Translations under genes and position numbers: made by a program | DNA from: Lapidilactobacillus achengensis | GTDB taxonomy: Bacteria; Bacillota; Bacilli; Lactobacillales; Lactobacillaceae | Assembly: GCF_003946655.1 (NCBI RefSeq) | Contig: NZ_RHOV01000007.1 | Span: forward strand, 1-64,000 | Direction of reading: 5' to 3' | DNA length: 64,000 nt | Notes under the pieces: generated by a model | The model's input: only the letters and a program-made list of their open reading frames with translations | What the model was told of the DNA's origin: nothing | Databases searched by the model: none | Shown: positions 8,097-17,658 of the stretch, in pieces | How the letters are laid out: each line of letters opens with the position of its first letter | Position numbering within the stretch: the stretch's first letter is position 1

Positions 8097-9503
8097 ATGG
8101 TAGATTGGTTAAAAGAAGCCCAAGCGCGGCAGGATGACTTGCTGGCGGACTTAACGAGTATTTTGGAGATTCCTAGCGAGCGCGCTACAGAACACGGCAC
8201 TTCAGACTATCCGCTTGGCCCCGGACCAGCGAAAGCTTTGGCCAAAATGTTAGCGATCGGTGAGCGGGACGGTTTTGTCACCAAAAACGTGGAAAATGTG
8301 GCTGGCCGGATCCAATATGGCGCCGGTTCAGAAATCTTTGGGTTATTGGGGCATATGGATGTTGTCCCCGCAGGTCCTGGTTGGGTAACGGACCCCTTCA
8401 AGCCAGTCATCAAGGATGGCAATCTGATCGCCCGCGGCAGTTCCGATGACAAAGGGCCTGCCATGGCGGCTTATTACGCCCTAAAAATCATCAAAGAACT
8501 GGAACTACCGGTCAATAAGCAGATTCATTATATTTTCGGCACCGACGAAGAGAGTGAGTGGGTAGGCATCGATCGTTATCTGGAAGTCGAACCAACGCCA
8601 GATTTCGGCTTCTCGCCAGACGCGGAATTCCCGATCATCAATGGTGAAAAGGGGATCGCCTCCTTCAAGGTGACTTTCAAGCCGGAACTGGCCACGGCAG
8701 GTTCGCGGGAATTAAGCCATTTTCAAAGTGGGATTCGCGCCAACATGGTGCCGCAAACCGCGGTTGCCATTGTCAAGGGACATGATCTAGACCAACTGGG
8801 GACTGCTCTAACCACCTTCGCCGCGGAAAACGACTTGATCGCCGACGCCGAAATCCAAGACGAGCAGGTTAGTTTGACCCTGACCGGCAAAGGCGCCCAT
8901 GCCCAAGAACCTCGGGATGGCGTTAACGCGGGCACTTATTTGGCCCTGTTCTTGAGCCAACAAGCCTTAGATCCAGCCGGACAACAATATGTGCAAACCA
9001 TCAGTCAATGGCTGCACTTGGATTCCCGCGGCGCCAAATTAGGAATCGCCCACACAGACGAACTGATGGGTGAATTGACTGCTAGTCCTGATATTTTTGC
9101 GTATGAGGCTGGCCAAGGTGGCACCGTTCTGATCAATGTCCGTTACCCGCAAGGCACCAACGCGGAATTGATCAACCAGCAAATTGAACAACAAATCAAC
9201 GCGGCCAATGTGACTTGTCAAATCGAAGGCCATGCCCAGGAGCCTCATTATGTTTCAGGTGAGGATCCATTGGTCAAAACATTGCTGGCCGTTTATGAGC
9301 GGCAAACGGGCCAACCAGGTCATGAACAAGTGATCGGTGGCGGCACTTATGGTCGGATCCTGAAACGTGGCGTGGCCTTTGGCGCTCAATTCCCGGGCCA
9401 GCCCAACGTGATGCACCAAGCTAACGAATTCATGCCGATCGCCGATATCATCAAAGCAACCGCCATTTACGCGGAAGCGATCTACGAACTCGTGCGTCCC
9501 TAG
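8097..9503 (+). CDS. pepV: dipeptidase PepV (M20 family)
   Basis: A 468-residue cytosolic zinc dipeptidase, the usual PepV length. Visible metal and catalytic elements are GHMDVVP (zinc His, general-base region), RGSSDDKGP (bridging Asp), GTDEESE (catalytic Glu-Glu) and a C-terminal MHQANEF His. PepV hydrolyses dipeptides in the final step of peptide use. SD AGAGG precedes the ATG. It follows the ArsR gene closely and ends in the terminator at 9551-9616. Confidence 0.95.
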   Translation: MVDWLKEAQARQDDLLADLTSILEIPSERATEHGTSDYPLGPGPAKALAKMLAIGERDGFVTKNVENVAGRIQYGAGSEIFGLLGHMDVVPAGPGWVTDPFKPVIKDGNLIARGSSDDKGPAMAAYYALKIIKELELPVNKQIHYIFGTDEESEWVGIDRYLEVEPTPDFGFSPDAEFPIINGEKGIASFKVTFKPELATAGSRELSHFQSGIRANMVPQTAVAIVKGHDLDQLGTALTTFAAENDLIADAEIQDEQVSLTLTGKGAHAQEPRDGVNAGTYLALFLSQQALDPAGQQYVQTISQWLHLDSRGAKLGIAHTDELMGELTASPDIFAYEAGQGGTVLINVRYPQGTNAELINQQIEQQINAANVTCQIEGHAQEPHYVSGEDPLVKTLLAVYERQTGQPGHEQVIGGGTYGRILKRGVAFGAQFPGQPNVMHQANEFMPIADIIKATAIYAEAIYELVRP

Positions 9504-9550
9504 TCAGCTGACCCGAGGTACCTAGAGCTAGTGCACGCAGCGCCAATTAA

Positions 9551-9616
9551 AAAACGTCGATTCTCCCACACTGCGCACTGAAATGAGCGCGTGCTGGGGA
9601 GGATCGACGTTTTTTT
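9551..9616 (+). terminator. intrinsic terminator after pepV
   Basis: AAAACGTCGAT pairs with ATCGACGTTTTTTT around an internal TCTCCC/GGGGAGG and GCGC-rich stem. The A-rich left arm could also act for the convergent ASCH gene. Confidence 0.9.
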
Positions 9617-9636
9617 GATGGTAAGGCTTGAATTGA

Positions 9637-10101
9637 TCAACGATAGACTACTTTGAACCGTTCGCACACGACTAAATCATCTTCATTGAAATGATGATGG
9701 GCCGCCGCGGCCTGATGACTAAAGAATTGCCAATGGACTTCACGCCAATAGGTCAGGCTTAAATCACCTTCGCCTTCCAAACGGGCGTGTTCGGCGGTCA
9801 CGCTAGCGAAGGGCACGACTTCCACCGCAGTTGTTTCAATGATGCAGCTAGGCACCTGCGCCCCATCAAGGATCACACTAAAATCACCCACCTGCGGCAG
9901 TGGTTCGTTCGTCCAACGATATAATTGGTAAAGCGAGGCTGTAGCTTGTTTCGTCCCAGCCAGAACCAAGGCCAACAGTTCATCGGCCATTGCGCGACTA
10001 TTGCCAAACGACCACGCCTGATGGGCCTGATAATCCGTTTTAACGCGCGAATCGGCCTGACGAAATTCATTCCAGTAGTCCGCTGCGGTATTTTTTGTCA
10101 T
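9637..10101 (-). CDS. ASCH domain protein
   Basis: A 154-residue protein of the ASCH superfamily (PUA-like fold). Residues about 27-55 carry SFGNSRAMADELLALVLAGTKQATASL, the typical start of the domain, followed by a VGDFSVILDG strand pair and a YWREVHWQFF stretch. ASCH proteins are thought to bind RNA or modified nucleosides; some are N4-acetylcytidine amidohydrolases. Monocistronic; SD AGGAAG. Substrate unknown. Confidence 0.85.
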   Translation of the reverse strand: MTKNTAADYWNEFRQADSRVKTDYQAHQAWSFGNSRAMADELLALVLAGTKQATASLYQLYRWTNEPLPQVGDFSVILDGAQVPSCIIETTAVEVVPFASVTAEHARLEGEGDLSLTYWREVHWQFFSHQAAAAHHHFNEDDLVVCERFKVVYR

Positions 10102-10462
10102 GGGGTCTCACTTCCTAATAACTTAAGTCTAGCCGATTTACTTGGAAAAAACAACGGGTACCAAACCAACTGGGACAGCCGCCAAAATAGACTGGATCTC
10201 AGCGTTCACTTCACCCACTCAATCAGCAAGGCAGCACCGGTGCAGCAACGAATAATGGTCGGGTCAACATCGCCAGCGTTGTCGTGCTGTTTAAGGTGGC
10301 GCAACCGGAAAACGGAGCTGATTTCGATCAGCAGTCGCATTTGTTCTGTGCTCAAACATAGGTCAACTTAACAATCTAATGACAGTTTGCCCGATTTCGC
10401 CCATTTTTCTTAGGAAATGTTATATAATTCTGAAGAGTATCTAATTAAAGGTGGCGCTATAC
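10102..10462. other. intergenic gap upstream of PBP gene
   Basis: About 360 bp without a supported gene. It contains a probable -10 element TATAAT (10423-10428) for the PBP gene, with a poor -35. No repeat or RNA family was recognised in the rest. Confidence 0.5.
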
Positions 10463-13189
10463 TTGAACGAGCCTCAAAACTGGTGGCAGAATCTTCTGGA
10501 GCAAATCAAACTCTACAGCCGACGACTCGGTGCTTTCCTGAAAAAACAAGGGATCGCCCTGAGCGCTTTTTTGCGGAAGAAATTCGGCCAGATCAATTTC
10601 AGCCGTGACTGGCGCTTCAACGTCGATGTGGGGTTACAAACCCTACGACGGTTGGTGCTATACTTCATGTCCTTCCTCTTTATTCTCGGCGCGCTCGTGC
10701 TTGGACTGGGCTTAGGCTATTTCAGTGGCTTGATGAGTCATGAGAAGGTTCCGTCATACAATAGCATGAAACGGCAAATCGAAAATATCAACCAATCTTC
10801 AGAGCTTTACTTCGCTAAGGACGTCAAATTGGCCAGCGTCAAAAGCGATTTGATCCGGACACAAACCAAATCGGGTCAAATCTCCGCGAACTTGAAAAAG
10901 GCCATCGTCGCTACTGAGGATGAGGATTATTATAATCACGCCGGCGTGGTGCCGAAATCTCTGGTTCGCGCTGTTTTGGCCGATGTGACTGGTCTAGGCA
11001 CGCAGACTGGGGGCTCAACCTTGACCCAGCAATTGGTCAAGATGCAACTTCTATCATCGGAAACAACTTGGCGGCGTAAGGCTGTAGAAATCATGTTGGC
11101 CCTGCGGATCGATAAGTATTTCTCCAAGGATCAGATTTTGGAATCCTATTTGAATGTGGCAACTTTTGGCCGTAACAATGCTGGCCAGAATATCGCTGGC
11201 GTAGAAACAGCGGCCCAAGGGCTCTTCGGCACATCAGCCGCGAAACTTAGTCTTGCCCAAGCTGCGTTCATCGCCGGTTTACCCCAGAGCCCGTCGATTT
11301 ATACCCCCTATCGGCAAGACGGCACCGTCAAGAAAGACCTCACTTATAGCATGAAGCGCAAAGATGTGGTTCTGTTTCGGATGTACCGGCATGGCGACAT
11401 TACCAAAAAAGCCTATGAAGACGCCAAGAAAGTCGACCTCCGTAGCCAGTTCCAGAAGCCAACGACCGCAAGCACCTCAACAACTAAATACGGCTATATG
11501 TACAATCTGCTCATGTCCGAGGCCCGGGAGATCCTGATCAAGCAATTGATCAAGCAAAATGGTCGTAGCGTTAGTAAGGTCGAGAAAGACACCCAATTAT
11601 ATAATCGCTATTGGGAAAGTGCGGATGAACTGTTGAAGCAGAAAGGTTATCGGATCGACAGCACCGTCAACAAAGACCTTTATGATCAGCTGGAAAGTGT
11701 TACGAAGACGGCCAGTGTCAATTTTGGTCAAACTTACACGGAGACCGCCTACGATGATAATTTGAAAAAGGAAGTCACGATCACCGAAAAGGTCCAACCT
11801 GGGAGTGTGGTTTTGGACAACAGCACTGGCGCCGTCTTAGCCTTTGTTGGCGGTCAGGACTTCAATGAAAATCAGATCAATCATGCGTTCAGTACGAAAC
11901 GTTCACCAGGTTCTTCCATCAAACCTCTGATGATCTATGGACCGGCTATCGAGAACCAAGTGATCAATAGCCAAACTGCCCTCGCTGATTTTCCACGAGC
12001 ATTCGGCAATTACAAGCCTTCTGATTATGGCTCCACGATCCAGAACCGGTTTGTGCCGACCACCGAAGCGTTGGAATGGTCCTATAACTTGCCAGCAGTC
12101 AATCTTTATTATCACTTGCGCAATAATACGCGCGTTGACGTCAGCACCTACATGAAGAAGATGGGTCTGGACCTGACCACCGATGAGTATTCCCAATTAG
12201 GGTTGGCTTTAGGTGGGACCAAGGAAGGCTTCACCGTCGAACAAAATGCCGCAGCTTTTGCGACCTTTGCCAATCAAGGCAGCTACCTCAAGCCTTATGT
12301 GATCAATAAGATCACCGCGCCCAATGGTAGTGTGATCTACCAGCATAAGACGAAGAAAACCAAAGTCTTTAGCGCCTCAACTTCTTATATCATGCAAGAA
12401 ATGCTGAAGAAAGTCGTTTCAGCCGGAACCGCCGCCAACCTCTCGTGGCAGTTGAACTTCAATACGAGCAACGTTTATGGTAAGACCGGGACAACGAATG
12501 ATTACCGCGACAATTGGTTCGTTGGTTCCACCCCGGGAATCACCATGGCCACTTGGTTGGGTTATGACAATTTCTATGGTAATGTTCACAACCTGAGCTC
12601 TAATGCTAGCACGATCAACACCACTTATTGGGCGCAACTGGCCAATGCAATCTATCAACAGGACGCCAGCTTACTGAAACTAAATCAAACTACCAGTAAA
12701 CCCGACAATGTTCAAACCCATACGGTCTTAGCCAATACCGGGACCAATAGCGGGACGGTTTCTTATCAGGGACAGTCGATCGCCGTCACAGGTAATCGCG
12801 TTTCGGCGCTCTTTAATAATCATGGACCAAGTAATATTAGTGCCCAGTTCGGCATTGGTGGCACCGCGGCCGACTACAAGCTCTTCTTCGATTACTTGCA
12901 AGGAATCAAGAACAATTATGGTGTCATCCTGCATCTCGATGCCAACGGTGACGTCATTGAAAGTAGTACCAGTACCACGGATGAAACCGAAACCGAAGAC
13001 GAAGAAAACGAAGAAGAAACAGCTGGCAATGAAGAAAATGAGGATGAAACTACGGACCCCGAAAATGAAAACGGGGCCAACAGTAGCTCCACTTCCAGTA
13101 GCAGTTCAACTGCAAACTCCAGCAGCAATACCTCCAGCAGCGCCAATAGTAGCTCGACGGTCACCCCTGAGACCCCGGCAACACCTTGA
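10463..13189 (+). CDS. class A penicillin-binding protein (PBP1A/2A type)
   Basis: A bifunctional peptidoglycan synthase of about 908 residues. A basic cytoplasmic segment precedes one membrane anchor (residues about 66-92). The GT51 transglycosylase has ATEDEDYYNHAG (catalytic Glu) and GGSTLTQQLVK. The transpeptidase has SSIK (nucleophile Ser in SPGSSIKP), SYN and KTGTT. The C-terminus is an acidic then Ser/Asn/Thr-rich tail of about 75 residues. I prefer TTG at 10463 because AAAGGTGG sits 6-9 nt upstream; the in-frame GTG at 10451 overlaps that site. Confidence 0.95.
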   Translation: MNEPQNWWQNLLEQIKLYSRRLGAFLKKQGIALSAFLRKKFGQINFSRDWRFNVDVGLQTLRRLVLYFMSFLFILGALVLGLGLGYFSGLMSHEKVPSYNSMKRQIENINQSSELYFAKDVKLASVKSDLIRTQTKSGQISANLKKAIVATEDEDYYNHAGVVPKSLVRAVLADVTGLGTQTGGSTLTQQLVKMQLLSSETTWRRKAVEIMLALRIDKYFSKDQILESYLNVATFGRNNAGQNIAGVETAAQGLFGTSAAKLSLAQAAFIAGLPQSPSIYTPYRQDGTVKKDLTYSMKRKDVVLFRMYRHGDITKKAYEDAKKVDLRSQFQKPTTASTSTTKYGYMYNLLMSEAREILIKQLIKQNGRSVSKVEKDTQLYNRYWESADELLKQKGYRIDSTVNKDLYDQLESVTKTASVNFGQTYTETAYDDNLKKEVTITEKVQPGSVVLDNSTGAVLAFVGGQDFNENQINHAFSTKRSPGSSIKPLMIYGPAIENQVINSQTALADFPRAFGNYKPSDYGSTIQNRFVPTTEALEWSYNLPAVNLYYHLRNNTRVDVSTYMKKMGLDLTTDEYSQLGLALGGTKEGFTVEQNAAAFATFANQGSYLKPYVINKITAPNGSVIYQHKTKKTKVFSASTSYIMQEMLKKVVSAGTAANLSWQLNFNTSNVYGKTGTTNDYRDNWFVGSTPGITMATWLGYDNFYGNVHNLSSNASTINTTYWAQLANAIYQQDASLLKLNQTTSKPDNVQTHTVLANTGTNSGTVSYQGQSIAVTGNRVSALFNNHGPSNISAQFGIGGTAADYKLFFDYLQGIKNNYGVILHLDANGDVIESSTSTTDETETEDEENEEETAGNEENEDETTDPENENGANSSSTSSSSSTANSSSNTSSSANSSSTVTPETPATP

Positions 13190-13217
13190 CCGCGAACTCT
13201 AGCAGAAACGGGTAACC

Positions 13218-13255
13218 AAAACCACCACCGAATGAAAACTTCGGTGGTGGTTTTT
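13218..13255 (+). terminator. intrinsic terminator after PBP gene
   Basis: AAACCACCACCGAA pairs with TTCGGTGGTGG followed by a T run. Confidence 0.9.
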
Positions 13256-13334
13256 GCTATGTCAATATCTGCTATTTACCGAGACGATCAGCGAATCGGT
13301 GGGGACGACGACGCCGCTGACAATGACCCGCCCA

Positions 13335-13372
13335 CAAAAAAAGTTTGCCAACGCTTTGCACGTTGACAAACT
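13335..13372 (-). terminator. intrinsic terminator downstream of ccpA
   Basis: On the minus strand AGTTTG..AACG pairs with CGTT..CAAACT and is followed by seven T. It lies about 105 nt after the ccpA stop. Confidence 0.7.
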
Positions 13373-13476
13373 CTTCCAAACAATTTGATAACTACACGGT
13401 GATACTTTCAAGCGAGTGACGTTAAGGCGCTACCCAGCCAAGCTGGTGCTTCACTAAGCAAGACTTGCCTTGGTCC

Positions 13477-14478
13477 CTACTTGGTTGAACTCCGCGTGAT
13501 GATGCTATGCGGTAACAAGACCGTCTTCTGCTCGATCTCTTCCTTGTTCATCATCTTGGTCAATAACCGCATCGCTACGGCCCCAATATCATACAGCGGT
13601 TGCGCGATCGAAGTCAGTTTCGGCCGAACGATTTCTGTTAACATGGTGTTGTTACTGGTAATGATTTCGAAGTCTTCAGGAATCCGCGTATGACCATCAT
13701 TGGCCCCATTCAAAAAGCCAACTGCCAATTCATCGTCGGTAATCACGGCGGCCGTCGCACCAGAGCGCTTCACCGCGTCCCAGATCGCTTCGCCAGCGCG
13801 ATAGCTATATTCCGTTTCGAAAACCAAACTCTCATCGTAGGCGATCTTAGCTTCACTCAAGGCTGCTTGATAGCCCTTCAACCGATATTGACCATTGATC
13901 GGGTCAGTCATTGCACCGGTGACGAAGGCAATATGTTCGTTACCCGTTGACAATAAACGTTGCGTCGCCTCTTTGACCGCGGCGACGTAGTCAATATTGA
14001 CACTGCCTAATTTATCCAATGGATCCACTGTCCCGGCCAAGACCACTGGCGTTTTGCTGCGCTCCAGCTCCTTGCGGGTCGAGTCAGATAAGTGCGGCCC
14101 CATGAAAATCAAGCCGTCGACCTGCTTGGCCAAAATACTCTCCAAGACGGTATCGACCTTATTCTTAGCCGCATCAGCGCTCGCTAAAATAATATTATAC
14201 TTATACATCGTGGCCACATCGTCAATGCCGCGCGCCAATGACGCATAAAAGATGTTGGTCAAATCGGGGATCAAGACCCCGACCGTTGTTGTCCGGTGAC
14301 TGGCCAAACCACGGGCGACCGCATTCGGACGATAATCAAGTTTCTCGATAACTTTCAAGACTTTCTCACGCGTATCTGGTCGAACATTAGGGTTGCCGTT
14401 AACAACTCGCGAGACCGTGGCCATGGAAACACTAGCCTCACGTGCGACATCATAAATTGTAATTGTTTGTTTTTCCAT
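13477..14478 (-). CDS. ccpA: catabolite control protein A (LacI family)
   Basis: A 333-residue LacI/GalR repressor-activator, the standard CcpA length. The N-terminal HTH is IYDVAREASVSMATVSRVVNG with the hinge helix NAVARGLAS, then a periplasmic-binding-protein-like effector domain (GVLIPDLTNIFYASLARGI). CcpA with HPr-Ser46-P binds cre sites and controls carbon catabolite repression. The divergent ccpA/pepQ arrangement is conserved in lactobacilli and supports the call. SD AGGGAG. Two cre-like sites in the shared upstream region suggest autoregulation. Confidence 0.97.
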   Translation of the reverse strand: MEKQTITIYDVAREASVSMATVSRVVNGNPNVRPDTREKVLKVIEKLDYRPNAVARGLASHRTTTVGVLIPDLTNIFYASLARGIDDVATMYKYNIILASADAAKNKVDTVLESILAKQVDGLIFMGPHLSDSTRKELERSKTPVVLAGTVDPLDKLGSVNIDYVAAVKEATQRLLSTGNEHIAFVTGAMTDPINGQYRLKGYQAALSEAKIAYDESLVFETEYSYRAGEAIWDAVKRSGATAAVITDDELAVGFLNGANDGHTRIPEDFEIITSNNTMLTEIVRPKLTSIAQPLYDIGAVAMRLLTKMMNKEEIEQKTVLLPHSIITRSSTK

Positions 14479-14540
14479 TAGTAGATCTCCCTGTTATTTT
14501 CATATTCCTAGTTATTAATTTAGCACTGTATAATCATAAA

Positions 14541-14556
14541 TGCAAACGTTTTTACA
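14541..14556 (+). promoter_or_regulatory. cre-like site between ccpA and pepQ
   Basis: TGCAAACGTTTTTACA is an imperfect palindrome resembling a cre with a two-base expansion. On the minus strand it overlaps a possible ccpA promoter (TATACA about 10 bp beyond). Candidate CcpA operator. Confidence 0.5.
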
Positions 14557-14565
14557 ATTTTCTTC

Positions 14566-14584
14566 TGAAAATAAACCGTTTTCA
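14566..14584 (-). promoter_or_regulatory. second cre-like site upstream of pepQ
   Basis: On the minus strand this reads TGAAAACGGTTTATTTTCA. Its first 13 bases are identical to the palindromic site upstream of the PTS IIB gene (42290-42312), and TGAAAACG agrees with the left cre half. Confidence 0.55.
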
Positions 14585-14611
14585 CTAGATTGGCTTTCAT
14601 ATTTTTTTCAT

Positions 14612-14638
14612 TTGAGTTGTGCTGAATTATGGTATACT
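14612..14638 (+). promoter_or_regulatory. probable pepQ promoter
   Basis: TTGAGT (14612-14617) and TATACT (14633-14638) are separated by 15 nt, with TGG before the -10. Transcription would begin about 25 nt before the pepQ start codon. The short spacer lowers confidence. Confidence 0.5.
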
Positions 14639-14671
14639 GAAAGCGAAGTCTTATTGAAAGGAAGCCCTATC

Positions 14672-15775
14672 ATGACAAAACTGGAATTATTGCAACAATG
14701 GCTCCAAGAACAGCAATTGGATGTTATTTATATCAGCGATCCGAATAGTGTCGCTTACTTTACGAACTTTGTTTCTGACCCCCACGAACGGATCCTTGGC
14801 CTCTTCGTTTTCGCCGATGCCCAACCGTTCCTCTTCGCACCGGAATTGGAGGTCAATTCGGCGAAGAAGGCTGGCTGGACCGGTGATGTTTATGGCTATC
14901 TCGACCACCAGCACCCCTTCGCGATGATCGCGGACCTGATCAAACAACGGGCCCAGCAGACCACCCACTGGGGCTTAGAAAAAGATAGTTTACCAGTCCA
15001 ACGTTTTGAAGCGGTTCGGGCCCAGTTCCCGAACGCGGACTTCCCAGGTAATGTGTCGCGCTTCGTTGAACATCTGAAATTATTCAAAACCCCTGACGAA
15101 ATCCGCTTGATGGAAGAAGCCGGTGAGGAAGCTGATTTGGCTTTCTCGATTGGTTTCAACGCGATCCAACAAGGACGCACGGAACAAGAGGTTGTTGCGG
15201 AAATCGAATACGGGTTAATGAAACAAGGCATCATGGAAATGAGTTTTGACACGATCGTCCAGGCTGGGGCCAATGCTGCTAATCCTCATGGTGGCCCTGA
15301 AAAGGATCCCATCGTGGGTAATGAAATGATCTTGTTTGATCTGGGAACTAACCACAAGGGCTACATGAGCGATGCCAGCCGGACCGTGGCGTTTGGTCAA
15401 CTGAGCGACAAACAGCGAGAGATCTACGATGTTTGTTTAGAGGCCCAACTGACTGCCCAAGACGCGGTCAAGCCAGGCTTGACGGCGGCAGAATTGGACG
15501 CCATCGCTCGCGATATCATTACCAAGGCTGGTTATGGAGAATACTTCATCCATCGTTTGGGTCACGGGATCGGTACTTCGACCCATGAATTCCCTTCGAT
15601 CATGGCGGGCAATGAACTAGTCTTACAGCCAGGAATGTGTTTCTCGATTGAACCAGGTATTTATATTCCTGGATTTGCTGGGGTGCGGATCGAAGATTGT
15701 GTCCATGTCACTGAAAATGGCGCCCAAGCCTTCACGCATACTTCTAAGGAACTGAACCACATCCCGCTACATTAA
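14672..15775 (+). CDS. pepQ: Xaa-Pro dipeptidase (prolidase) PepQ
   Basis: A 367-residue M24 metallopeptidase with creatinase-like N-terminal domain and pita-bread catalytic domain. Metal ligands are visible in LFDLGTNHKGYMSDASRT (Asp, Asp), HRLGHGIG (His), SIEPGIY (Glu) and RIEDCVHVTENG (Glu). It hydrolyses X-Pro dipeptides. The ATG at 14672 has GAAAGGAAG upstream; the open frame extends further upstream but has no family similarity there. Divergent from ccpA, which may control it. Confidence 0.96.
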   Translation: MTKLELLQQWLQEQQLDVIYISDPNSVAYFTNFVSDPHERILGLFVFADAQPFLFAPELEVNSAKKAGWTGDVYGYLDHQHPFAMIADLIKQRAQQTTHWGLEKDSLPVQRFEAVRAQFPNADFPGNVSRFVEHLKLFKTPDEIRLMEEAGEEADLAFSIGFNAIQQGRTEQEVVAEIEYGLMKQGIMEMSFDTIVQAGANAANPHGGPEKDPIVGNEMILFDLGTNHKGYMSDASRTVAFGQLSDKQREIYDVCLEAQLTAQDAVKPGLTAAELDAIARDIITKAGYGEYFIHRLGHGIGTSTHEFPSIMAGNELVLQPGMCFSIEPGIYIPGFAGVRIEDCVHVTENGAQAFTHTSKELNHIPLH

Positions 15776-15912
15776 TTACAAAAAAATGAGCGCCAGTCTA
15801 GGTAAACAAATGAATCCAAATGGATCAATTGGAATTAGATTTTTGCTGAATTTGTCAGGACACTACCGACAAGTTTAGATCATCTAATTGGTTGGTCAAA
15901 ATAATGGATGAA

Positions 15913-15938
15913 ACTGATTTTTCATATGAAAAATCAGT
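15913..15938. repeat. perfect 26-bp palindrome
   Basis: ACTGATTTTTCAT is followed immediately by its exact reverse complement, with no loop. No run of T follows, so it is not a usual terminator. It could be a protein-binding site or a cruciform-forming sequence. Confidence 0.8.
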
Positions 15939-15990
15939 CGTATCAATGGCTTGTCTCTCTTTTGTCCTTTCAATCGCTAGTTAGATAAAT

Positions 15991-16049
15991 AAAAAAATGG
16001 ACGCAACTTCCTTCGCACTTTTGTGAAAAGGAAGTTTGCGTCTATTTTT
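15991..16049. terminator. bidirectional terminator-like hairpin
   Basis: GGACGCAACTTCCTT pairs with AAGGAAGTTTGCGTC, flanked by seven A on the left and five T on the right. It can act on either strand; it lies over 200 nt after pepQ. Confidence 0.75.
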
Positions 16050-16107
16050 AACTTTTGCTTCAGGAAGCTGAACTTAGAACTTTTTGTCATGCAAATTGAT
16101 CCTACAT

Positions 16108-16133
16108 AAAAATCCCAGCCACTAGCTGGGATT
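16108..16133 (-). terminator. intrinsic terminator, ytxH-type operon
   Basis: AATCCCAGC/GCTGGGATT hairpin with a T run on the minus strand, about 200 nt beyond the stop of the gene at 16337. Confidence 0.75.
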
Positions 16134-16336
16134 TGAGGTCATATCATTGAAATTTCCTTGGTTGCGGCGAAAACATCGTCGTTTTCGACTCCCCTTTTTC
16201 TGCTTGATGACACCTATTATCAAAGGGTTAGCGCCTAAAAAACCAAGGTTATGAAATTCCGCTGTTGAAAAACATCTTCTCACCGGAAGTTCTGGATCTT
16301 TTTGGGGATTTCTGCCGGTCAATCAAAGCAAACAGC

Positions 16337-16966
16337 TTATTTCTCGGTTGGGTTAGCCCCTAATTTGGGATCTGTTTCGTCAAAGCTAAACTTGTCATTC
16401 TCTGTTGTAGCGGCTTCGTCAGCTTTGTCTTCAGACTCAGCCGGTGCTGCTGGTTCGGTTGCAGCTTCCTGCTCGTCCGCCGGCGCTTGCTCAGCATCAG
16501 CAGCTTCCGCAGCGTCTTCGTGGTCATCCTTAGCTTCTTGGAAAGCAGACTGGCTGTCCAGCACGATGTCATCGAAATCGTCGTTGTCTGCGCTAGCATG
16601 TTCATCAACCGTGGTCTTCAATTGTTGGGAAACATCACTTAACTGCGATTTCAATGATTCAGTCGCGTCTTGAAAGTTGCTGATCAACTGTTGGAACTTC
16701 TCGTTAGAAGTTGAAACCGCGGATTGTAGTCCTTCATGTTCATGTAAGACTTGGTCAACCTTAGCCGCAGCATCTTCCCGCCAATCAGCGGTCGCGTCGC
16801 CTGCGACTTCGTAAAGATCGATTGCTTTTTCCCGCGCGCGATCGCATTTCTCAGCCGCTTTCTTACGGAGATCAGCGGTAGTTTCCGGTGTTAATAGTAA
16901 CGCTGCGCTGGCCGCGGCCACGCCACCTACGATCAAACCTAATAGAAAATGTCCATTCTTTGCCAT
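16337..16966 (-). CDS. YtxH domain-containing protein
   Basis: A 209-residue protein with an N-terminal membrane/glycine-zipper segment (LLGLIVGGVAAASAALLLTPE, residues about 8-28) followed by RKKAAE, the YtxH signature. Helical coiled-coil sequence follows to about residue 130, then a very acidic Ala/Glu/Asp tail. YtxH proteins are stress-linked envelope proteins of unknown mechanism. SD AAAGGAG. The DUF948 gene lies 17 bp upstream, a pairing also known from Bacillus ytxGH. Confidence 0.88.
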   Translation of the reverse strand: MAKNGHFLLGLIVGGVAAASAALLLTPETTADLRKKAAEKCDRAREKAIDLYEVAGDATADWREDAAAKVDQVLHEHEGLQSAVSTSNEKFQQLISNFQDATESLKSQLSDVSQQLKTTVDEHASADNDDFDDIVLDSQSAFQEAKDDHEDAAEAADAEQAPADEQEAATEPAAPAESEDKADEAATTENDKFSFDETDPKLGANPTEK

Positions 16967-16983
16967 GATAACGACTCCTTTGT

Positions 16984-17400
16984 CTATTGATCTTCCTTAT
17001 TACGTGATAACAATGAACTCAAAACGCGTCGGCCAACCCCGACTTTAGCGACCGTGCCACCAGCATTGGTGATTTTGGCTGCCAAATTCCGTGACGAGGC
17101 ATTGAGATCGGAAACCGACTCGCCTAAATCACCCATGGCTTTAAAAACAGGATCCAACGTGGCGACTTTCTGATTGACATCACCTAACAAGGTGTTGCTC
17201 TTGACCAACAGTCCCTCGACCTCATCGGATAACGTATTGACGTCCTTCGTCACAGCCTGTAAGGATTGATCAACACTACCCATCGTCTTCTCGACATTCT
17301 TCATCACTTTGCTTAATCGATTCAGGAAGACCGCTGTGAAAATAACCAGAATCATGAAAGCTCCAGCTGCGATCAACCCAGCAATTTCTCCACCAGACAT
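16984..17400 (-). CDS. DUF948 family protein (YtxG-like)
   Basis: About 138 residues: an N-terminal membrane segment (IAGLIAAGAFMILVIFTAVFL) then a methyl-accepting-like helical stretch (DQSLQAVTKDVNTLSDEVEGLL), the DUF948 pattern. Two ATGs occur in a row; the second, at 17400, has GAGGAGG at optimal spacing. Translated with the YtxH gene downstream, so probably one envelope-stress module. Function unknown. Confidence 0.85.
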   Translation of the reverse strand: MSGGEIAGLIAAGAFMILVIFTAVFLNRLSKVMKNVEKTMGSVDQSLQAVTKDVNTLSDEVEGLLVKSNTLLGDVNQKVATLDPVFKAMGDLGESVSDLNASSRNLAAKITNAGGTVAKVGVGRRVLSSLLSRNKEDQ

Positions 17401-17658
17401 CATTAACCTCCTCTGAATTACAAAATCATGTACGTTAAGCATAGCACCAATGGCGACCCTAAGCAATTAGAAACCAATAAATCGCTTTTATAAATATTGG
17501 GCCGGTTGGGCGCCGCTTTCGTCGTCACCGTTTGAAATAAGGCGCGCAATCTTCATGAGGATTTGCTAAAATAAAAAGATAATCCACCATCAAGGAAAAA
17601 GATTTGCTAGAATAAAGACTGAAACTAAATTTCTGTCGTAAAAGGAGTCGGATTTACT

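Larger units (their letters stand above)
15776..16336. other. AT-rich intergenic gap with stacked stem-loops
   Basis: About 560 bp, visibly richer in A+T than its neighbours and without a supported CDS. It contains a perfect 26-bp palindrome (15913-15938), a strong bidirectional terminator-like hairpin (15991-16049) and a minus-strand terminator (16108-16133). Confidence 0.6.

Noticed and set aside
16122-16322. 66-codon minus-strand open frame downstream of the ytxH-type gene
   Set aside because: It contains the terminator hairpin and has no SD.
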